A stretch of DNA of 7,808 nt from RGIG5472 sp051867635 (GTDB lineage Bacteria; Bacillota; Clostridia; Oscillospirales; Oscillospiraceae), in assembly GCA_051867635.1 (NCBI GenBank), contig JBJDYT010000013.1, positions 1 to 7,808 of the forward strand, written 5' to 3'. Numbering within the stretch: position 1 is the stretch's first letter; every line of letters begins with the position of its first letter. This document shows positions 6,174 through 7,808 of this stretch, piece after piece. A program made the translations under genes and the position numbers. The notes beneath the pieces are model-generated. The model made no database searches. It was given only the letters and a program-made list of their open reading frames with translations, and was not told the origin of the DNA.

Positions 6174-6203
6174 GCATAGGGACTTCCCGGCCGGCCATAG
6201 ACT
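6174..6203 (+). promoter_or_regulatory. Sigma-E-like sporulation promoter of sigK
   Basis: GCATAGG (6174-6180) and CATAGACT (6196-6203) are separated by 15 bases. The sporulation sigma-E consensus is roughly KMATATT, 14-15 bases, CATACAHT. The ATA and CATA cores and the spacing match, but the TT of the -35 box reads GG. In B. subtilis sigK is transcribed by sigma-E in the mother cell, so the match is biologically sensible. No sigma-A-type promoter is obvious here. Confidence 0.5.
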
Positions 6204-6226
6204 GGAGGGAGAATAGGAGGAACGCT

Positions 6227-6577
6227 ATGCTGCCTGCTTTGCTGTACCTGTTGACCAACAGTATGTTCTTCACGCTCCGGATGTCGGGGAATGGAGTGGG
6301 CTCCTTTCCCCGGCCCCTCTCGGCGGCGGAGGAGCAGCGCTGTCTGGAACGCTACGCCCAGGGGGATATGGAGGCACGCCGGGAGCTCATCGAGCACAAT
6401 CTGCGCCTGGTGGCTCACATCGTGAAAAAATACTACACGCAGACGGACGAGCAGGAGGACCTGATCTCCATCGGCACCATCGGCCTCATCAAGGGGATCA
6501 GCAGCTTCGACCCGTCCAAGGGGGCGCGCCTTGCCACCTATGCGGCACGGTGCATTGAAAATGCTATCCTCCCATAA
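6227..6577 (+). pseudogene. sigK: N-terminal half of pro-sigma-K, interrupted at the skin-element position
   Basis: A 116-residue fragment of the mother-cell sporulation sigma factor, whose full length is about 235-240 residues. Residues 1-19 are a hydrophobic pro-sequence (MLPALLYLLTNSMFF...), followed by FPRPLSAAEE, like B. subtilis pro-sigma-K. Core sigma region 2 follows: IEHNLRLVAHIVKKY (about 55-69), EDLISIGTIGLIKGI (about 77-91) and LATYAARCIEN (102-112), which would bind RNA polymerase and the -10. After N112 the frame reads AILP and stops, whereas intact sigma-K continues EILMHLRAL into regions 3 and 4. The start has AGGAGG (6215-6220) at 6-base spacing. The upstream coding part is undamaged, which fits an excisable interruption as well as a pseudogene. 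The 3' half is not in the window. Confidence 0.9.
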
Positions 6578-6587
6578 ACGCGCCCTG
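6552..6587. other. Break junction in sigK (candidate attachment site, left end)
   Basis: Homology to sigma-K coding sequence ends here. GCATT-GAA-AATGC (6552-6564) is a small inverted repeat covering the codons for the I-E-N of RCIEN. In B. subtilis the skin element recombines at an AATGA in the corresponding ENE codons. Further on, ATCCTC (6565-6570) and CGCGCCCTG (6579-6587) look like remnants of the expected codons for I-L and R-A-L but are two bases out of register. The next base begins the stop codon of the convergent TetR gene. The exact crossover point is not determinable. Confidence 0.45.
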
Positions 6588-7139
6588 TTACAGCGGCCTG
6601 CCCCGCAGGTCCGACAGGGAGAACACCAGCGCCGCGATCTCCTGGGGCGTTTTCGGTATGTCCTCCGTCATCCACTGCCGCAGCATGTGGTAAGAGCCGA
6701 AGCCGAGAAAGGCGGTGACGAGCTGCCGGGTCGCCGGGTCCATGCCGGCGTATTCCTCCAGCGCGCTGCCCGCCGCCCAGAGGCTGCCGCTGACCTCCCG
6801 CACGATGTCCTCGGCGGTGCGGCACTGGAGCAGGAGCCTCACCGTGGCGGCGTGGTCGTAGAGGTAGACGCAGATCTGCTCCGTCACCCGCCGGAAGTCC
6901 TCCACCGTTTGGGGCGGGGAGAGGGCCTTTTTCAGATCGTCGGAGCAGTCCCGCTCAATGTCCTTCAGCACGTCCAGCGGTGTCTGGTAGTGGCGGTAAA
7001 AGGTGGCGCGGTTGATGGAGGCCTCCTCGCACAGCTCTGTGACGCGGATCTTGCCGAGCTCCTTGCGCGCCAGCAGACGCAGCAGCGCCTTCTTCAAAAG
7101 CCGCTTGCTCAGCGCGATGCGCTGGTTCTCCTTTTCCAT
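6588..7139 (-). CDS. TetR/AcrR-family transcriptional regulator
   Basis: A 183-residue TetR-family repressor. The helix-turn-helix lies at about residues 31-55 (IRVTELCEEASINRATFYRH), with FYRHY as the recognition helix, preceded by the family's first helix (ALSKRLLKKALLRLLARK). The C-terminal ligand/dimer domain (about 75-180) has no recognisable ligand signature. GGAGG lies 7 bases before the ATG (7137-7139). The gene looks complete. It ends only 10 bases from the sigK fragment stop, in the opposite orientation, and diverges from the TSUP permease with which it shares a promoter region. It probably represses itself and the permease. It is not closely similar to the TetR protein at 1837-2442. 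Confidence 0.9.
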   Translation of the reverse strand: MEKENQRIALSKRLLKKALLRLLARKELGKIRVTELCEEASINRATFYRHYQTPLDVLKDIERDCSDDLKKALSPPQTVEDFRRVTEQICVYLYDHAATVRLLLQCRTAEDIVREVSGSLWAAGSALEEYAGMDPATRQLVTAFLGFGSYHMLRQWMTEDIPKTPQEIAALVFSLSDLRGRPL

Positions 7140-7172
7140 AGCGTATCCTCCGTTATTTTTTGCAGATCAATG

Positions 7173-7195
7173 AGACAAAACAGCCTGCTTTGTCT
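7173..7195. promoter_or_regulatory. 23-bp near-perfect palindrome, candidate TetR operator
   Basis: Arms of 11 bases (7173-7183 and 7185-7195) read AGACAAA-A-CAG / CTG-C-TTTGTCT around a central C, with a single mismatched pair. It lies 34 bases upstream of the tetR start, downstream of the predicted tetR transcription start. Its size and position suit a TetR dimer site. There is no T tract to suggest a terminator. Confidence 0.55.
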
Positions 7196-7225
7196 TGCCC
7201 GCAGCAGCTGCCGCGAAACTGACTG

Positions 7226-7254
7226 TTGTCAATGCGACACTTGTATAATATAAT
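7226..7254 (+). promoter_or_regulatory. Predicted promoter of the TSUP permease
   Basis: TTGTCA (7226-7231), 17 bases, then a perfect TATAAT (7249-7254), facing the permease. A second inverted repeat, TGTC-AATGC-GACA (7227-7239), overlaps the -35 and could be an operator. Confidence 0.7.
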
Positions 7255-7273
7255 CTGCCTGTGCCGCTGTCAA
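7245..7273 (-). promoter_or_regulatory. Predicted promoter of the second tetR, interlocked with the permease promoter
   Basis: On the minus strand a perfect TTGACA (7268-7273) is 17 bases from TATTAT (7245-7250). Its -10 shares bases 7249-7250 with the permease -10, so only one polymerase could bind at a time. Predicted start is near 7238, inside the TGTC-N5-GACA repeat. Confidence 0.65.
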
Positions 7274-7315
7274 GCGGCGCCCATCACGCAGAAGAGCAGG
7301 GGAGAGATGCACGCT

Positions 7316-7808
7316 ATGCTTTGGATCGTCTATATTTTTGCCGGCCTGGGAGCCGGCGTTGTCACCGGCCTCGCGGGGCTTTCGGCCGCCGTGGTGATCA
7401 CCCCGGTCCTGGTCAGCGTCTGCGGCTGGGCCAGCTACGACGCGGTGACGGTGGCGCTGGCGTCGGACGTTCTGGCGAGCCTGCTCTCCGCCTACACCTA
7501 CTACAAGAACAAGAACATCGACCTGAAAAACGGCGCACTGGTCACGCTGACGGCCTTCATCGGCACCGTGGCGGGCAGCTACTGCGGGTATCTCTTCAGC
7601 CGCGCCCAGCCGGACGGCCTGGGCTACCTCTCCATGCTGACCACCATCTCCCTCGGCGTCAAATTCCTCCTGCGGCCCATCACCCAGGGGGCTGACGCCT
7701 CCGGCGGCCGGCAGCTGCTCTCCGCCGGAAAGACGGCCCTGGCCATGGTACTCGGCTGCGGCATCGGCTGGGTCTGCGGCTTTACCGGCAGCGGCGGCGG
7801 CATCCTGA
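7316..7808 (+). CDS. TSUP-family (TauE/SafE) membrane permease, 3' end beyond window
   Basis: The first 164 residues of a polytopic permease of the TSUP family, members of which export sulfite, organosulfonates or related anions; a full protein is about 240-270 residues. The two glycine-rich repeats of the family are visible: AGLGAGVVTGLAGLSAAVV near the N-terminus and GCGIGWVCGFTGSGGGIL at the right edge. Hydrophobic segments lie between them. The start is ambiguous. ATG 7316 has GGAG (7301-7304) 11 bases upstream, while ATG 7307 is in frame but only 2 bases from it, so 7316 is preferred. It diverges from the TetR gene and is probably its target. The substrate cannot be told from sequence. 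Confidence 0.88.
   Translation, partial: MLWIVYIFAGLGAGVVTGLAGLSAAVVITPVLVSVCGWASYDAVTVALASDVLASLLSAYTYYKNKNIDLKNGALVTLTAFIGTVAGSYCGYLFSRAQPDGLGYLSMLTTISLGVKFLLRPITQGADASGGRQLLSAGKTALAMVLGCGIGWVCGFTGSGGGIL

Noticed and set aside
6531..6800. Continuation of sigK by simple frameshift into the next frame
   Set aside because: Only a few residues (H-x-RAL) resemble sigma-K; beyond 6587 the frame has no sigma region 3 or 4 and is opposite the TetR gene.
6578..7808. Recombinase, integrase or transposase gene marking an element
   Set aside because: None is present; only a TetR regulator and a TSUP permease can be read, so the element itself is inferred, not shown.
1..7808. CRISPR array, tRNA, rRNA or insertion-sequence ends
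   Set aside because: No spaced direct repeats, no tRNA-like or rRNA-like stretch and no terminal inverted repeats flanked by target duplications were seen.

Overview
The window is high-GC DNA with Gram-positive style Shine-Dalgarno sites and vegetative promoters. It carries an N-terminal half of a pro-sigma-K-like sporulation sigma factor. Together these suggest a spore-forming, high-GC member of the Clostridia (Oscillospiraceae-like). That placement is inferred from gene content and base composition, not from a marker gene.

Layout. (1) Positions 1-1630, minus strand: a dapF-family epimerase gene followed after 34 bases by a dicarboxylate/amino acid:cation symporter that runs off the left edge. 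Both appear to be read from a TATAAT promoter near 1661. (2) 1837-2442, plus: a TetR-family regulator divergent from dapF, with its own promoter, ending at a strong intrinsic terminator (2549-2588). (3) 2589-4484, plus: an AT-rich promoter island and GC-rich leader, then an NSS-family sodium symporter, then a 33-residue single-helix protein resembling the MetS small subunit of such transporters, then a long hairpin. (4) 4522-6147, plus: a PAP2-family membrane phosphatase, a 64-residue PspC-domain protein with a promoter overlapping the phosphatase stop codon, a weakly supported 63-residue two-helix protein, and a textbook terminator. (5) 6174-6577, plus: the first half of sigK behind a sigma-E-like promoter. 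It stops just after the conserved RCIEN segment, which is where the B. subtilis skin element splits sigK. (6) 6588-7808: a TetR/AcrR regulator (minus) divergent from a TSUP (TauE/SafE) permease (plus, cut by the right edge), sharing interlocked promoters and two inverted repeats.

The main discovery candidate is the sigK break at 6557-6587. Either DNA beyond it is a skin-like element excised during sporulation, with the TetR/TSUP pair as its first visible cargo, or sigK has lost its second half. The recombinase and the 3' half of sigK are not in the window, so the sequence cannot decide. Most of the remainder is transport and envelope housekeeping: two amino-acid-type symporters, each near a TetR gene, plus lipid phosphatase and PspC functions.
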